Shown here: piece after piece, positions 1 to 8,312 of the stretch
How the letters are laid out: every line of letters starts with the position of its first letter
How positions within the stretch are numbered: the stretch's first letter is position 1
Source of the DNA: Pseudomonas corrugata
GTDB lineage: Bacteria; Pseudomonadota; Gammaproteobacteria; Pseudomonadales; Pseudomonadaceae
Assembly: GCF_001269905.1 (NCBI RefSeq)
Contig: NZ_LHVK01000006.1
Span: 124,001-188,000 of the forward strand
DNA length: 64,000 nt
Direction: 5' to 3'
The notes under the pieces: generated by a model
What the model saw: only the letters and a program-made list of their open reading frames with translations
What the model was told of the DNA's origin: nothing
Database searches by the model: none
Made by a program: the position numbers and the translations under genes

Positions 1-1
1 G

Positions 2-1315
2 GGGATTTTCGTGCTGATCCGCGACATCACCGAACGGCGACGTACCGCCGAGGCTTTGCACCAGGCCTATCAGAACCTGGAACAGCGGGTCCAGGAGCGC
101 ACGGCTGAACTGACCACCCTCAACGAACAGTTGCTGCGCGAAATCGACGAGCGCAGCCGCGTGGAGCTGCGCCTGCGTGAAGCCAAGCGCGAGGCCGAGC
201 AGGCCAACCTGTCGAAGACCAAGTTCCTGGCGGCGGTCAGCCACGATTTGTTGCAACCGCTCAACGCCGCGCGGCTATTCACCAGCGCCTTGCTCGAACG
301 TCGTGAGCCAGTGGCGAATGCGCATCTGGTGCGCAACGTCAGCAACTCCTTGCAGGACGTGGAGAACCTGTTGGGTACTCTGGTGGACATTTCCAAGCTC
401 GATGCAGGAGTGATCAAGGCGGACATAGCGCCGTTCGCCCTCAGCGAGTTACTTGGCAACCTGGCCGCCGAATACGCCCAGGTCGCCCGCAGTGAGGGGT
501 TGGTGCTGCGCTTCGTGCCTTGCTCAGTACTGGTGCGCAGTGACATGCAGCTACTCGCCCGGATCCTGCGCAACCTGTTGAGCAACGCCATCCGCTACAC
601 CCCCAGCGGCCGCCTGGTGTTGGGGTGCCGGCGCCAGGGGCAGCGGGTGTCGATCCAGGTCTGGGATTCCGGCATTGGCATCGCCGAGGATCGCCTGGAG
701 GAAATTTTCCAGGAGTTCAAGCGCGGCGATGTACAGCGTCCGGACCAGGACCGCGGGTTGGGCCTGGGCCTGGCGATTGTCGAGAAGATCGCCGGCATCC
801 TCGGACACCGGATCCAGGTGCGCTCGTGGCCGGGCAAGGGTTCGATGTTCGCCATCGACGTGCCGCTGAGTGCCACCGCGCCCAAGCCTGTGCCATGCGT
901 GGACATGAGTGAGCCAATGCTCGAACGCTTGCGCGGGGCGCGAATCTGGGTGCTGGATAACGACGCGGCGATCTGTGCGGGTATGCGTACCTTACTCGAG
1001 GGATGGGGTTGCCATGTGGTGACCGCACTATCGGAGCAGGACCTGGCGCGCCAGGTGGACAACGAGCACACCGAGGTGGACCTGCTGATCGCCGACTATC
1101 ACCTGGACAACGACCAGAACGGCGTCGACGCCGTGGCCCGGATCAACGCTGGCCGCGAATCAGCGATCCCGGCGATGTTGATCACCGCCAACTACAGTAA
1201 TGAACTCAAGCAACAGATCCGCGAGCGCGGGCACACCCTGATGCATAAACCGGTGCGGCCGATGAAGCTGAAGATTGCGATGAGTCATTTGCTGGGCCAA
1301 TCCAACCGTCCCTGA
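2..1315 (+). CDS. ercS': hybrid sensor histidine kinase, ErcS'-like (5' end outside window)
   Basis: The reading frame is open to the left edge and begins inside what looks like the end of a PAS domain (IRDITERRR), so the N terminus is missing. A coiled coil follows, then the H-box VSHDLLQPLNAA with the phospho-accepting His codon at 242-244. An ATPase domain (N box near LLSNAIRYTP, G box GLGLGLAIVEKI) and a C-terminal receiver (phosphate-accepting Asp in IADYHL, Lys in HKPVRP) complete it. It closely resembles the kinase at 20351-21721 at the other end of the island. Position next to an AgmR-type regulator matches ErcS' of the Pseudomonas aeruginosa ethanol-oxidation regulon. The signal it senses cannot be read from this fragment. 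Confidence 0.85.
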   Translation, partial: GIFVLIRDITERRRTAEALHQAYQNLEQRVQERTAELTTLNEQLLREIDERSRVELRLREAKREAEQANLSKTKFLAAVSHDLLQPLNAARLFTSALLERREPVANAHLVRNVSNSLQDVENLLGTLVDISKLDAGVIKADIAPFALSELLGNLAAEYAQVARSEGLVLRFVPCSVLVRSDMQLLARILRNLLSNAIRYTPSGRLVLGCRRQGQRVSIQVWDSGIGIAEDRLEEIFQEFKRGDVQRPDQDRGLGLGLAIVEKIAGILGHRIQVRSWPGKGSMFAIDVPLSATAPKPVPCVDMSEPMLERLRGARIWVLDNDAAICAGMRTLLEGWGCHVVTALSEQDLARQVDNEHTEVDLLIADYHLDNDQNGVDAVARINAGRESAIPAMLITANYSNELKQQIRERGHTLMHKPVRPMKLKIAMSHLLGQSNRP

Positions 1316-1342
1316 GCCGAACACTTTTTGTGGCAAAGCAAC

Positions 1343-1429
1343 TGTAGGAGCAAGGCTTGCTCGCGATGCAGGCGCTGGAGTGTCAGAAAGAACACTTGGC
1401 CTTCATCGCGGGCAAACCTTGCTCCCACA
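1343..1429. repeat. REP doublet (GCAAGGCTTGC variant)
   Basis: Two inverted REP arms (TAGGAGCAAGGCTTGCTCGCGA and its diverged inverse ending GCTCCCACA) flank a short spacer between two convergent genes. It may also help end transcription from both sides. Confidence 0.85.
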
Positions 1430-1458
1430 AAGTTTCTCCCCCGCAAGGACGCAGAACA

Positions 1459-2124
1459 TCAACGCCGCAGATACGCCCCGAAATCAATATCCCCCGCACT
1501 GAGAATCGCCTGCACCCGGTTGTGCACGTTGAGTTTGCGCAGAATCGCCGAGACGTGGGCCTTGACCGTGGTTTCGGCGATGTCGAGGGTGTAGGCGATC
1601 TGTTTGTTCGATTCGCCCTTGGTCATGCGCTCGAGCACCAGCAGTTGCTTGCGGGTCAAGGCCTGGAGCAGTTCGGGCGGGAAGGCCGGGGTTTCGTTCA
1701 GGCGCCGGCCTACCGGGTTCTTCTGGGTACGGATGATGTCCGGTGGCAGGTACACGTTACCGTTGAGGATCTGTTCGATGGCGTCGGTCATCTGCGAACG
1801 TGGCGAGGATTTGGTGATGAACCCCACCGCGCCGTAGGTGATGGCCTGCAAGACAATCTGTTTGTCCTGTTCGGCCGAGACGATCACCACGGGAATGGTC
1901 GGGGCCTCGTTGCGCAGGTTGATCAGGCCATTGAGGCCGTGCATGCCGGGCATGTTCAGGTCCAGCAGGATCAGGTCCAGGTCGTCGTGCTCGGTAGTCA
2001 GGGCCAGGGCGCTGTCCAGGTCGGCGGTTTCCATGACCTCGCTGCCAGGAAAACCGTCGCTGATGACGTTATGGATGGCTTCGCGAAACAGTGGGTGATC
2101 GTCGGCTATCAGGATTTTATACAT
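1459..2124 (-). CDS. agmR: LuxR-type response regulator, AgmR/PedR1/ErbR-like
   Basis: A 221-residue NarL/FixJ-type regulator. The N-terminal receiver has the acidic pair in ILIADDHP, the phospho-Asp in [10 protein letters not shown] and a Lys in FITKSSP. The C-terminal LuxR helix-turn-helix contains [20 protein letters not shown] start at MYKILIADD because the GAGG ribosome site lies 9 bases upstream; the ATG two codons earlier (2130) would leave only 3. In pseudomonads this regulator sits at the head of the ethanol-oxidation cluster and activates quinoprotein and associated genes. A partner kinase is probably one of the ErcS-like kinases, which is inference. Confidence 0.88.
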   Translation of the reverse strand: MYKILIADDHPLFREAIHNVISDGFPGSEVMETADLDSALALTTEHDDLDLILLDLNMPGMHGLNGLINLRNEAPTIPVVIVSAEQDKQIVLQAITYGAVGFITKSSPRSQMTDAIEQILNGNVYLPPDIIRTQKNPVGRRLNETPAFPPELLQALTRKQLLVLERMTKGESNKQIAYTLDIAETTVKAHVSAILRKLNVHNRVQAILSAGDIDFGAYLRR

Positions 2125-2179
2125 GGCCATTCACCTCATTATTGTGTTTTGGCTGGAGCAGTTGCACGCACGTTCAAGA

Positions 2180-2713
2180 TCAGGGAAACGGTTCAGGCCG
2201 TGCAGCTTGAAGGGGCAGGTGGGCAGCCTCCCACGCATCGACGCCGTCGCGGTACCAATACAGATGCTTATAGCCCATGGCTGCGGCGCGTTTTACCGCG
2301 TTCCAGCTCAGCCAGCAATCGGAGCGGCAATAAAAGACCAACGGTTGATCCGCACGCCCGGCGGTGGCCTGGCGCAGGTGGTGAGCGAAGTAATCCTGCC
2401 AGGTCGGGTCGAGCTCGCCGTCGCCGGTATTGGCCAGCCAGAGACTGCCGGGGAGATTGGTGTGGGGCTCGTTGTCGATGAAGCGTCCCTGGACCCAGGG
2501 CCGACGGTAGACGTCGATCAACACCGGGGTGGGGGTCTGTTCGAGCAATTGCTGCAACGCCGGGGTATCGACCGTCCGGGCGCCTTCCACTGCGTCGGGG
2601 GTGGGACTGCGATACCGGTCGATGCGATAGCCCTGGGGGGAAAACAGTGCCGTGTCGGCCTGCGCGACATTCAACGACAGGCCCAGCAAGACGACCGCCA
2701 GTAAACGGAGCAT
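2180..2713 (-). CDS. PQQ-dependent catabolism-associated Cys-Trp motif protein (rhodanese-like)
   Basis: A 177-residue exported protein with signal peptide MLRLLAVVLLGLSLNVAQA. A rhodanese-like fold is suggested by PVLIDVYRRP and the segment VFYCRSDCWLSWNA, which holds two cysteines and a tryptophan (C-x3-C-W). Proteins of this type occur only alongside PQQ alcohol oxidation genes, but their reaction is not established. It ends about 55 bases before the agmR start and lies downstream of the ABC genes, separated by a REP doublet. A role in periplasmic thiol or metal handling is a guess from the cysteines. Confidence 0.8.
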   Translation of the reverse strand: MLRLLAVVLLGLSLNVAQADTALFSPQGYRIDRYRSPTPDAVEGARTVDTPALQQLLEQTPTPVLIDVYRRPWVQGRFIDNEPHTNLPGSLWLANTGDGELDPTWQDYFAHHLRQATAGRADQPLVFYCRSDCWLSWNAVKRAAAMGYKHLYWYRDGVDAWEAAHLPLQAARPEPFP

Positions 2714-2847
2714 AGGATTGGTCCTTGTTGTTATGCGTCCATTACATGACAGGGTCGCGGTCTTGGGAATGCGACCATGGACAGGGAAAGCAGTACTAAA
2801 GTCGTAATTTCTGGCCTTTGCACAATGGTCTTTACGCCCGCGAACCC

Positions 2848-2939
2848 TGTGGGAGCCGAGCTTGCTCGCGATGGCGGTGGATCAGCTTGCCGCGATGGTG
2901 GCTGTGCCGCCGTCATCGCGAGCAAGCTCGGCTCCCACA
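2848..2939. repeat. REP doublet
   Basis: Inverted arms TGTGGGAGCCGAGCTTGC and GCAAGCTCGGCTCCCACA flank about 50 bases. It fills most of the 265-base gap between the ABC permease gene and the Cys-Trp protein gene, so the two may be separate transcripts. Confidence 0.85.
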
Positions 2940-2978
2940 GGGGGATGTTTTCCTTCAACGGGATCGTATCGGTTTGGA

Positions 2979-3770
2979 TCAACCGGCCTTGCGCAGCGCC
3001 GCATGCTGCGGGTTGAACGTCCACACCGCCAGCAGGGCGAACGCCAGGGTCAACCCCGCGCACACCGTCATCGCCAACAGATTGAACTGGCCATACAAGG
3101 CATAACGCACCAGCTCCACGCCATGGGTAAACGGGTTCACCGCACACAGCCAGTACAGCCACGGGCTGGCTTCGAGCATCTTCCACAGCGGATACAGCGC
3201 GGAGGACAGAAAGAACATCGGGAAGATCACGAAATTCATCACCCCGGCGAAGTTCTCCAGTTGCCGGATCGCATTGGACAGCAGCAGGCCCAGGGCGCTG
3301 AGCATCAGCGCCACCAGCAGCAATGCCGGCAGTGCCAGTAACATGCCTGTTGCTGGCGGCTGGACGCCGTATAGCCAGGCGATGGCGAGGAAGGCGTAGA
3401 CCTGCAGCAATGAGATCAACGAAGTCGCCAGTAGTTTGCTTGTGAGCAGAAAGGCACGGGGCAGGGGACTGGTCAGCAGCACCCGCATGCTGCCCATTTC
3501 CCGGTCGTAGACCATCGAGAGCGAACCCTGCATGCCGTTGAAGAGCAGGATCATGCAGGCCAGGCCTGGCACGATGTACACCTCGTAGGGAATATAGGTG
3601 TCATAGGGCGCAATGATCGCGATGCCCAGTGCTGCACGAAAACCGGCGGCGAACACCAGCAGCCATAGCAGCGGACGTACCAGGGCGCTCAGCAGCCGTG
3701 TGCGCTGCAATACGAAGCGCAGCCATTCGCGCATGACGATGCCGCTGAAACATTGCCAATACGCGTTCAT
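2979..3770 (-). CDS. ABC-2 type transporter permease, PQQ-island type
   Basis: A 263-residue integral membrane protein with about six hydrophobic segments and an ABC-2 permease layout. There is a long amphipathic stretch (YDREMGSMRVLLTSPLPR) between early helices, as in drug and polysaccharide exporters. The start ATG at 3770 overlaps the stop of the ATPase gene (ATGA), so the two are translationally coupled. An upstream extension in the same frame lies inside the ATPase gene and was dropped. Together with the ATPase it should form an exporter. The substrate is unknown; the island context suggests export linked to PQQ or lanthanide alcohol oxidation. Confidence 0.85.
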   Translation of the reverse strand: MNAYWQCFSGIVMREWLRFVLQRTRLLSALVRPLLWLLVFAAGFRAALGIAIIAPYDTYIPYEVYIVPGLACMILLFNGMQGSLSMVYDREMGSMRVLLTSPLPRAFLLTSKLLATSLISLLQVYAFLAIAWLYGVQPPATGMLLALPALLLVALMLSALGLLLSNAIRQLENFAGVMNFVIFPMFFLSSALYPLWKMLEASPWLYWLCAVNPFTHGVELVRYALYGQFNLLAMTVCAGLTLAFALLAVWTFNPQHAALRKAG

Positions 3771-4498
3771 GCATGGACTCCCGAGGTGGTCAAGCGAGTG
3801 AAGGCCGACCCCAGGGTGCCGCCATGTTCCTGGCTCACGTCCTCGGCGCGGCCGCTGGCGACCAGGCGGCCCTGGTGCACGATCAGCAGGTCGTCGCAAG
3901 GTTGTACTTCGTCCAGCAGGTGGGTGGTCCAGAGCACACTGATGTCTTGTTCGTCGCACAGTTGGCGAATGTGCCGGCCCAGGGCCAGGCGGCTGGCCGG
4001 GTCGAGGCCGACGCTGGGCTCGTCCAGCAGCAACAGGCGGGGTTCGTGCAGCAGCGCCCGGGCGATTTCCACCCGGCGACGATGCCCTCCGTTGAGGTCG
4101 CGGACCCGTTCATGGCGTCGCTCGGTCAATTGCTGACGGGCCAGCTCGGCATCGATCCGCGCCATCCCTTCGCGTCGCGACAAACCGTGCAGGGCGAGGT
4201 GATAGCGCAGGTTCTGTTCGACGCTCAGGTCCAGGTCCAGGGTACTTTGCTGGAACACCACGCCCAGCTGTTGCAGGGCCGGCCGTGGAGAATGTTGCAT
4301 GGAATGGCCGCCGACCCGGATCTCGCCACGCTGCACATCGTAGAGGCGCGTGAGTAGGGCGATCAGCGTGGATTTGCCGGCGCCGTTGGGACCCAGCAAC
4401 GCAGCGAAGCGCCCAGTGGCGACACTGAAACTCATCTGCTTGAGGGCTTCGCGCGGCCCATAGGCAAAGCTCAGGTCGCTGACCTCCAGGGCGCTCAT
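3767..4498 (-). CDS. ABC transporter ATP-binding protein, PQQ-island type
   Basis: A 243-residue ATPase. The Walker A motif is GPNGAGKST near residue 38, the signature is LNGGHRRRVEIARAL (a variant of LSGGQ), Walker B is LLLLDEPSVGLDP, and a switch His lies in TTHLLDEV. It partners the ABC-2 permease, whose start codon overlaps its stop, and its own ATG overlaps the stop of the beta-propeller gene (both ATGA). The arrangement matches the conserved ABC unit linked to PQQ-dependent alcohol dehydrogenases. Substrate not deducible from sequence. Confidence 0.88.
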   Translation of the reverse strand: MSALEVSDLSFAYGPREALKQMSFSVATGRFAALLGPNGAGKSTLIALLTRLYDVQRGEIRVGGHSMQHSPRPALQQLGVVFQQSTLDLDLSVEQNLRYHLALHGLSRREGMARIDAELARQQLTERRHERVRDLNGGHRRRVEIARALLHEPRLLLLDEPSVGLDPASRLALGRHIRQLCDEQDISVLWTTHLLDEVQPCDDLLIVHQGRLVASGRAEDVSQEHGGTLGSAFTRLTTSGVHA

Positions 4499-5484
4499 GG
4501 CGTCACCACCACACCCCAGGGGTAGCGCCCGACCTTCACCGACTTGAGCACCTTGCGGCTCTGCACGTCGATCACCGAGACATCGCCGCTGACGCCGTTG
4601 GTTGCCAGCAATTGACGCTGGTCCGGGGTAAATGCCAGCTGCCAGACCCGGCGGCCTACCAGCAGGTAATCCAGGATCTCGAAGGTCTTGGCGTCAATCA
4701 CCGCCACATGGTTGGCCGGGCCCAGGGCGACAAAGGCCAGTTGGCCGTCGGCGCTGAGCTTGACGCCTACCGGCTGGACCTTGTCCGGATGAACGCCTTT
4801 GATCTGGAAGGTCAGGGTCTTGAGTACCTTGCGGGTGGCGACATCGAGAATCGTCACGGTGCCACCGATCTCCGCCGAGGCCCAGAGCTGGGTGCCGTCG
4901 CGATTGAACTCGACGAAGCGTGGTCGCTGATCCACCAGCGTGCTGTCGGCCAGGGTCTGGGTGCTGGTGTCGATCCAGTGCAGCATGTTGGTGGTTTCAC
5001 TGGTATTGACCGTCCACTTGCCGTCGGGGCTGACGGCCATGCCCTCGGGCTCGACACCGACGCCGATCTGGCTCAGCACTTCGGAGGTCTGGGTGTCGAT
5101 GACGGTCACCAGCGCGTCGTCTTCGTTGGAAACGTAGAGCCAGCGGTCGTTGGGGTGCAGGGCAAACTGCTCCGGATCCTTGCCGGACGGCAGCTCCTTT
5201 ATGATCTTGCGGGTGGCGACGTCCATCACCTGGACCCGGTCCGAATCGCTGGCGCAGATGTACAGCAGGCGATTGTCGTGGGACAGCAGCAGACCCCGCG
5301 GACGTTGGCCCACCGGCAGGGTTTCGACCACTTCCAGGCTCTGCATGTCGATCAGGCTCAGGCTGTTGTCTTTCTCGTTCGAGACCCAGGCGGTGCTGGC
5401 GGCGGCAGGGCCGGTGGCGAGCAAGACCGCGCCGAGGGCGAGAACCTGGCGCAGCAGGATCGGTTGAAACAGCGGGCGGCGCAT
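4495..5484 (-). CDS. YVTN-family beta-propeller protein, PQQ-island type
   Basis: A 329-residue protein with a signal peptide (cleavage likely after GPAAAS) followed by seven or so repeats of the YVTN/Lvh type. Recurring units include WVSNEKDNSLSLID, YICASDSDRVQVMD, YVSNEDDALVTVID and FVALGPANHVAVID. It should be a periplasmic seven-bladed propeller acting as a binding scaffold rather than an enzyme; no catalytic residues are evident. It lies between the binding-protein gene (27-base gap upstream) and the ATPase gene (4-base overlap). The family is repeatedly found in PQQ alcohol oxidation islands, but its partner is unknown. Confidence 0.85.
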   Translation of the reverse strand: MRRPLFQPILLRQVLALGAVLLATGPAAASTAWVSNEKDNSLSLIDMQSLEVVETLPVGQRPRGLLLSHDNRLLYICASDSDRVQVMDVATRKIIKELPSGKDPEQFALHPNDRWLYVSNEDDALVTVIDTQTSEVLSQIGVGVEPEGMAVSPDGKWTVNTSETTNMLHWIDTSTQTLADSTLVDQRPRFVEFNRDGTQLWASAEIGGTVTILDVATRKVLKTLTFQIKGVHPDKVQPVGVKLSADGQLAFVALGPANHVAVIDAKTFEILDYLLVGRRVWQLAFTPDQRQLLATNGVSGDVSVIDVQSRKVLKSVKVGRYPWGVVVTP

Positions 5485-5511
5485 GGCGGTTTTCCTTATT
5501 GTTGTTTTCGA

Positions 5512-6678
5512 TCAGGGGTAGCGGCAGCTCACTTCGGGCCGGTCGTAGCCCAGGCTGTCCATTTCATTGCTGGGGTGCAGGAAACCGTCCTGGGGCGAGG
5601 TGCTGACCAGGGCCCGTGGCTGGACCAGGGGAATCGGTTGGCGCAGTTGTCCGTTCCAGGGGCGATAGCTGAGCTTGCGCCCCTTGAAACCATCCAGCGG
5701 CAACTGATCACTCAAGGCCAGTTGACGGATGGCGAACGGGTCGGCCTGGCGCAGTTTGCTCACTGCGCTGGCGACGCTGCGCACGGCGATCCAGGCGGCG
5801 AAGTCGCGGTCGTTCATCCAGCGCCCGGCCAAGGCCTCAAAGCGTTTTTGCAGCTGCGCCGCACCGTAGGTTTCGACGGTCTTGTGCCAACCGGTGGGGG
5901 TCAGCCCCTGTGTGCCGGCCACCGGACGCGGGTACCAGGTCTGGTAGGGCAGGTACTCGCCGAAGTCGCCGCGCTCATCGGCCACCAGCACCACGTCGTA
6001 TTCCGCGGTCTGGGTGAACAGCGGCATATCGGCCTGGGCGCTGCGGCGTTGATCATTGTCGAACTGCCAGGTTTTCTCGGCCACGGTCTTCAGGCCGAAG
6101 CGTTTCATGGCCCGGCGCAGGGCGCTGGCATAGGCCTGGTCCTCGGGCGTCTGCCCAACAATCAGCAACGCCTTCTGCCATTTGCGCACGACGCTGAATT
6201 GCACCAGGGCGTCGGCGAGCATGGCCCGGTCCGGCAGGCTGTGCAGCACGTTGCCCAGGCAGTCGGTGGTGCGCAGGCTGTCGTCGGGGCTGCCGGCATT
6301 GAACAGCAAACTGTCGGGCAGGGCGGCGCTGAGCTGGCGCAGGCTGGCGACCGGGGCGTTGACCACGAACAGCCGCAGGCCCTGCTCATGTTGCGCGCGG
6401 GCGGACTCGAGCAAGGCTTCGGGGCTGTCGACGCTGGCGCTTTCCAGGCGGTAATCCTGTTTGAGAAAACGTCCGGTGCTGTTGCTGTCGATGATCGCCA
6501 GCTCGGCGCCGCGCAAGCCTGCGTCGGTGGGCTCGGTGATGACGTTGGACAGCAGGGGCCCCGGATCGGGACGGTAACCCAGGTATCCGATGCGCACCTG
6601 CAACGGCGCGACGTCCTCGGCCTGGACCGTGGCGGCGGCCATCAGAGCGATCAAGGTGAAACTGGCGAGCCGGCGCAT
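5512..6678 (-). CDS. periplasmic binding protein of branched-chain amino acid type, PQQ-island type
   Basis: A 388-residue exported protein with signal peptide MRRLASFTLIALMAAATVQA, then a type I periplasmic-binding fold (VRIGYLGYRPDP at the start, paired lobes). It is the first gene of a leftward operon with the beta-propeller, ATPase and permease genes. The adjacent permease is ABC-2 (exporter) type, not a branched-chain importer, so a classical import role is doubtful. It may instead sense or buffer an alcohol, cofactor or metal in the periplasm, which is inference. A motif resembling the pedF and pedH upstream sites lies at 6757-6770. Confidence 0.82.
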   Translation of the reverse strand: MRRLASFTLIALMAAATVQAEDVAPLQVRIGYLGYRPDPGPLLSNVITEPTDAGLRGAELAIIDSNSTGRFLKQDYRLESASVDSPEALLESARAQHEQGLRLFVVNAPVASLRQLSAALPDSLLFNAGSPDDSLRTTDCLGNVLHSLPDRAMLADALVQFSVVRKWQKALLIVGQTPEDQAYASALRRAMKRFGLKTVAEKTWQFDNDQRRSAQADMPLFTQTAEYDVVLVADERGDFGEYLPYQTWYPRPVAGTQGLTPTGWHKTVETYGAAQLQKRFEALAGRWMNDRDFAAWIAVRSVASAVSKLRQADPFAIRQLALSDQLPLDGFKGRKLSYRPWNGQLRQPIPLVQPRALVSTSPQDGFLHPSNEMDSLGYDRPEVSCRYP

Positions 6679-6756
6679 AACACCTCCATTGCAGGTGACG
6701 CCAGCATAGGAAGCCCTTGATCAGGGGGGAATATGCAGAAAGTACCGCCGGGGCAG

Positions 6757-6770
6757 TACCAAGGTAGTAG
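6757..6770. promoter_or_regulatory. TACCAAGG-type site in divergent region
   Basis: TACCAAGGTAGTAG differs at two positions from the 14-mer TACCAAGGAACTAG found upstream of pedF and pedH. Here the core TACC-AA-GGTA is an inverted repeat. It sits between the leftward ABC operon and the rightward kinase operon and is a candidate site for one of the island's LuxR-type regulators. I assign it only from similarity. Confidence 0.45.
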
Positions 6771-6834
6771 CTCGCCGTCGACGTCGGGGTTTTAGGATGC
6801 AGGCAATCGTCATTCATCAGGGAGCGGACAGACC

Positions 6835-7050
6835 GTGCAGACTTTCAAAGCGTTGCTTCTGCCGTTGTTGCTGATCCTGAGTCTGATTGGGGTTGATCGG
6901 TTGTCCGGCGGTCACCGCGGCCCCCCTGTGGGAGCGAGCCTGCTCGCGATAGCAGTGGTCCAGCCGGCAGAAAGGTTGGATGTGCCGCCGTCATCGCGAG
7001 CAGGCTCGCTCCCACAAGGGCTTTGTGTCGATTCAGTGATGGGGTGTTGA
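6835..7050 (+). CDS. small hydrophobic ORF running into a REP doublet
   Basis: A 71-codon frame from a GTG. The first 25 residues (QTFKALLLPLLLILSLIGVD core) look like a signal anchor or single membrane helix. From about residue 30 the coding comes from the REP doublet at 6927-7016. An AGGGAG lies 13 or more bases upstream, so the ribosome site is poor. It may be a real short membrane protein whose 3' end was overwritten by REP insertion, or not translated at all. It ends 2 bases before the kinase start. Confidence 0.3.
   Translation: MQTFKALLLPLLLILSLIGVDRLSGGHRGPPVGASLLAIAVVQPAERLDVPPSSRAGSLPQGLCVDSVMGC
6927..7016. repeat. REP doublet
   Basis: Inverted arms TGTGGGAGCGAGCCTGCTCG and CGAGCAGGCTCGCTCCCACA around a short spacer, ending 36 bases before the PedS2-type kinase start codon. 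A REP so close to a start could affect kinase mRNA structure. Confidence 0.88.
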
Positions 7051-7052
7051 GC

Positions 7053-8312
7053 ATGTCGGCCCTGTGGCGGATCAATCTGTGGGTGACGGTCTTCTTCGGC
7101 CTGGTCACGCTGGCTTGTGCGAGCCTGTTGCTGCATCAGGCCATGACCGACGTAAAGCGCGAGCTGCAATCGGCCGGTTCCGTGGTGCAATACCTGCGCG
7201 AGACCGCCGAGCGCGATCCGACCAGGCTCCAGGAGCGCCTGACCGGCAGCTTGCGCCATATACGGGTGCGCTGGCAGGCGCCGGGGGATCGCCCCCCGAC
7301 GGGTATCGACAGCGGACTGAAGGCCTGGCTCGGCCGCCAACTGCTCGTCGATGGCCCTGCGCCTCAAGTGGTGAGCCTGGGCGACGGTCGTCGGGCTTGG
7401 ATCGCCGTCGATCCACGGGATGAAATCGAGGAAATCCTCGATTCGCTGGTGCAACTGCTGGGCGTCTGCGCCCTGGCCCTGTTGCTCAGTCTGTTGGTTA
7501 TCCGCTGGGCGGTGCGTCGGGGCATGCACTTGCTGGATGAGCTGCTCGACGCACTGCGCCAGGTATCGGCCGGCGATCTGCGGGTGCGCCTGCCCGCCGA
7601 AGGCATCCCGGAGGCGCGGCAACTGGCGGGGCACTTCAATCGAATGACTGCCGCCCTGGCCCAATCCCAGGCCGATAACACCCGGCTCACCCAGGCACTG
7701 CTGGCTGTGCAGGAACAGGAACGGACCCATTTGGCCCAGGCCCTGCACGATGATCTGGGCCAATACGTGGCTGGTATCCGTGCCCGGGCCTGCCTGCTGC
7801 GCCTGGTCACCGACCAGCCGTCGGTACTGGAACAGACGGTCTGCCAGCTCGAAGATCACTGCGAGCACTTGCAACAGGGTTTTCGGGCGCTGGTGCACGA
7901 CCTGTACCCGGTGGTGTTGCAGCACTTGCCGCTGGACGAAGCCATCGGATTGTTGGTGAGGCAATGCCAGGACACCCATGGCATTGCCTGCGAGCTGCGG
8001 ATCGATGCCGCGTTGCCGGCGTTGTCCGGTCCAGACAAGACCCATCTGTATCGCCTGGTCCAGGAGGCGCTGACCAATGTTGCCCGTCATGCCAGCGCCA
8101 CCCGGGTACGGATTCGTCTGCGTCAGCGCGGCGGACGTCTGCGGCTGCTGGTACGCGATAACGGCCTGGGGGCGACGCCGCCGCCCCGACCGGGAGTCGG
8201 CCTGCATTCGATGTCCGAACGGGCTCGCAGCCTGGGCGGCGAGCTGCGAGTCATCTGTCGCCCCGGTGCCGGCTGGGCGCTGGCCTTGAACATCCCCCTG
8301 GAGGCGCGATGA
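7053..8312 (+). CDS. pedS2: sensor histidine kinase, PedS2/EraS-like
   Basis: A 419-residue membrane kinase. One transmembrane helix lies at residues 7-28, a periplasmic domain of about 115 residues follows, and a second helix sits near 140-160 (LLGVCALALLLSLLVI). A HAMP linker, a HisKA_3 segment with the phospho-His in ALHDDLGQ, and an ATPase domain (N box EALTNVARHA, G box GVGLHSM) complete it. Its stop overlaps the regulator start (ATGA). Gene order and neighbours match PedS2 of P. putida, reported to control the lanthanide-dependent switch between PedE and PedH, and EraS/ExaD of P. aeruginosa. The lanthanide-sensing role here is inferred from synteny. Confidence 0.85.
   Translation: MSALWRINLWVTVFFGLVTLACASLLLHQAMTDVKRELQSAGSVVQYLRETAERDPTRLQERLTGSLRHIRVRWQAPGDRPPTGIDSGLKAWLGRQLLVDGPAPQVVSLGDGRRAWIAVDPRDEIEEILDSLVQLLGVCALALLLSLLVIRWAVRRGMHLLDELLDALRQVSAGDLRVRLPAEGIPEARQLAGHFNRMTAALAQSQADNTRLTQALLAVQEQERTHLAQALHDDLGQYVAGIRARACLLRLVTDQPSVLEQTVCQLEDHCEHLQQGFRALVHDLYPVVLQHLPLDEAIGLLVRQCQDTHGIACELRIDAALPALSGPDKTHLYRLVQEALTNVARHASATRVRIRLRQRGGRLRLLVRDNGLGATPPPRPGVGLHSMSERARSLGGELRVICRPGAGWALALNIPLEAR

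Noticed and set aside
4612..6720. 702-residue open frame on the plus strand across the ABC operon
   Set aside because: It is antisense to two well-supported genes (beta-propeller and binding protein). High GC gives long spurious frames, and the translation has low-complexity Gly/Gln/Ala composition.
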